DNA of 64,000 bases, taken from Prosthecobacter debontii (GTDB taxonomy: Bacteria > Verrucomicrobiota > Verrucomicrobiia > Verrucomicrobiales > Verrucomicrobiaceae). Below the pieces are notes generated by a model that saw only the letters and a program-made list of their open reading frames with translations, made no database searches and had not been told where the DNA came from. Both the position numbers and the translations under genes were made by a program. The DNA is taken from the NCBI RefSeq assembly GCF_900167535.1, contig NZ_FUYE01000010.1, forward strand, positions 124,001 to 188,000, given 5' to 3'. Each line of letters starts with the position of its first letter. The stretch's first letter is position 1. This document shows positions 62,687 through 64,000 of this stretch, piece by piece.

Positions 62687-63903
62687 GGCTTCAGCCCTCC
62701 TTTCAGTTCAAAGGTAGCACTGTTGTCGCTGGCAATATCGGGTGGCGGAGTCTCCCAATTATAACGACTGAGGCCTGTCACTTCAGTGATCTCCTTGGCA
62801 TACTGCAGGGCCAATGCAGGCGATGGAGTGCGGCCTCTCAACAAAAGGCGATCCGGGGTCCACTCGAAATGAGTCATGGAGACTTCAGGTGAGGCCGAAG
62901 GCTCCATGCTATCGAGCAAAACTTGCATGGGGAAGAAACTGGGATCCACGGCGGGAGAAGCTTCGAGCCAGCTCTTTTTTTGATCCATCACTTGAGACGC
63001 ACGCGGGGTCAACTCAGCGACGCGCTCTCGAAGCATATCGCGCTCCTGAGTCGCCCAGACAGTCAACACAGTCACCCCAGCAATCACCGCCGCAGCAACG
63101 AAGCCCAGACTGAGAGCCATCACCCGCGTCCGTGCTGCGCTTGCTCCTTTCTTGCGAGCTTCCAGAAGATCGGACGGGACCAAAGTGCTACGCCCAAGCT
63201 GGGGCATAACGGGCTGCGGCTTCGGCTCGCGCAGAGCCGTTAAGCCTGTCACCTGACGTATTTGCTCAAGGTTTCCTTCTTCGGCGAGCCACAGGATGAT
63301 GTGCTGAATCTGACCCAAGACGCCTTGAAAACCGAGCTGGAGGCACAGGTGGTTAACCTCACCCAAGGCATCAGCATTCAACTCCCCTGCCGAAAGTGGG
63401 CTGGCATACACCCACTCATGCCCCCGTGAGATCATCAGCACCAGCTTGCCGAGCTCACGACAAATCACCATCGCATCCGCAGGAATCGGCAGACAGTCTG
63501 CGCTCAGCACAATCTCATCGGGAAGAAGCGCCAAATCCAAGGACGGCAGAGCGGCCTCTTTCAGAGCCGTCATACAGACCAAGTGAGCACCATCTTTTGA
63601 AGCCACTTTGCGCACCTGCAAACCATGTTCGAGATCCGCCACACGCACACCGAGGCGCTCCAGATGCAGAGCCGCCATATCCCGCAAGTGAGCGTCATCT
63701 CCTTGCAGCCATGCCGGCAGAACCCAGAAATGAGCCAGCGGTAAAGCCAACACACGCGACTGCGCTTCTCGTGCAAATGCCAGCGTGTTGTGTCCCAACT
63801 GCGCTTCATGTTGGCAGGGTTCCCCTGGAGAGCCCGTCCAGCGCTCCCAACCCGCCGCACCCGGCATCAATAGATCTTGGGTGGGTTTACGAGTCTTGGC
63901 CAT
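62683..63903 (-). CDS. GspL-like (PilM-PilN type) secretion platform protein
   Basis: A 406-aa protein with a cytoplasmic N-terminal part (about 1-260), one membrane helix at about 264-288 (VMALSLGFVAAAVIAGVTVL), then a PilN/GspL-like domain (about 290-406) ending with TPSPALALQYAKEITEVTG. This is the GspL arrangement, where an actin-like cytoplasmic domain and a periplasmic domain lie in one protein. The start (63903) lies within the preceding gene's last 17 bases, so translation is coupled. Sequence similarity to GspL is weak and the call rests on layout and neighbours. Confidence 0.6.
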   Translation of the reverse strand: MAKTRKPTQDLLMPGAAGWERWTGSPGEPCQHEAQLGHNTLAFAREAQSRVLALPLAHFWVLPAWLQGDDAHLRDMAALHLERLGVRVADLEHGLQVRKVASKDGAHLVCMTALKEAALPSLDLALLPDEIVLSADCLPIPADAMVICRELGKLVLMISRGHEWVYASPLSAGELNADALGEVNHLCLQLGFQGVLGQIQHIILWLAEEGNLEQIRQVTGLTALREPKPQPVMPQLGRSTLVPSDLLEARKKGASAARTRVMALSLGFVAAAVIAGVTVLTVWATQERDMLRERVAELTPRASQVMDQKKSWLEASPAVDPSFFPMQVLLDSMEPSASPEVSMTHFEWTPDRLLLRGRTPSPALALQYAKEITEVTGLSRYNWETPPPDIASDNSATFELKGGLKP

Positions 63904-64000
63904 GCAGGGGAATTTCTCCGCGCCAAAGCGCCTGTTGGTTTTGGGTAATAAGGATCAATCGACGACGAATATCACCGAACTGCCCCGTGCTTTCAATACG
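63887..64000 (-). CDS. C-terminal end of a GspK-like protein (5' end beyond window)
   Basis: The minus-strand frame is open from base 64000 and stops at TAA 63887-63889. The 37 residues, RIESTGQFGDIRRRLILITQ and on to QALWRGEIPL, read like the end of GspK pseudopilin-type proteins, which finish with a YRVxSxG strand and a Trp-Arg-Glu tail. The gene order K-L-M is that of type II secretion operons. It overlaps the GspL-like start by 17 bases. Confidence 0.55.
   Translation of the reverse strand, partial: RIESTGQFGDIRRRLILITQNQQALWRGEIPLHGQDS

Overview
The window is a gene-dense stretch of a bacterial chromosome and most resembles a member of the Verrucomicrobiota (Prosthecobacter/Verrucomicrobium-like). 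This is inferred from gene content, not from a marker gene. The pointers are two large beta-strand-repeat proteins ending in a VPEP(S/T)R PEP-CTERM tail, four secreted Cys-type sulfatases, a membrane Ser/Thr kinase with RCC1-like repeats next to an ECF sigma factor, and a 34-residue COX24-like basic protein. GC content looks moderate to high, and antisense frames are often open for hundreds of codons. No rRNA, tRNA, CRISPR array, transposase or integrase was seen.

Layout. 1-4000: C-terminal part of a surface repeat protein and a UvrD-type helicase. 4001-8560: an accessory-looking stretch with clustered palindromes, a 156-bp element with 16-bp terminal inverted repeats, and short genes (DUF3806, leucine-rich repeat, lipoprotein, membrane protein, FloA-like fragment), two of them followed by sequences resembling integron attC arms. 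8697-10040: an RsmA methyltransferase fused to a Nudix domain. 10219-18934: a catabolic region with an isomerase-sulfatase pair on the plus strand and a convergent four-gene minus-strand group (GH67-like protein, S9 peptidase, sulfatase, lectin-fold protein). 19101-21416: a MYG1-family protein and a nucleoside-symporter-like MFS carrier. 21607-25092: a sucrose-phosphate-synthase-like glycosyltransferase followed by a fused sugar-phosphatase/glycosidase.

25333-30876: amidase and NAD(P)HX repair genes, then a minus-strand run hisG, COX24-like gene, TPR protein, FmdB-like protein. 31031-36540: a third sulfatase, then the kinase and sigma factor. 36569-41058: YhcH-family protein, L,D-transpeptidase, YCII protein and monomeric isocitrate dehydrogenase. 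41186-48610: a fourth sulfatase paired with a PhoD-like phosphatase, a CDF metal transporter and the second surface repeat protein. 48717-56969: LysR/ilvD divergent pair, surE-yraN, an orphan dhaK, a large S41 protease and an MBL hydrolase. 56995-64000: two overlapping sensor kinases, a DUF3307 membrane protein, and an overlapping minus-strand operon resembling type II secretion gspK-L-M plus one secreted component.

The genes suggest a free-living heterotroph that exports many hydrolases, notably for sulfated and possibly uronic-acid-containing glycans, and senses its surroundings with kinase/sigma and two-component systems. The most interesting items are the fused sugar-phosphatase/glycosidase beside its glycosyltransferase, the possible attC-bearing cassette remnants, the kinase with a tandemly duplicated outer sensor, and the truncated FloA-like protein.
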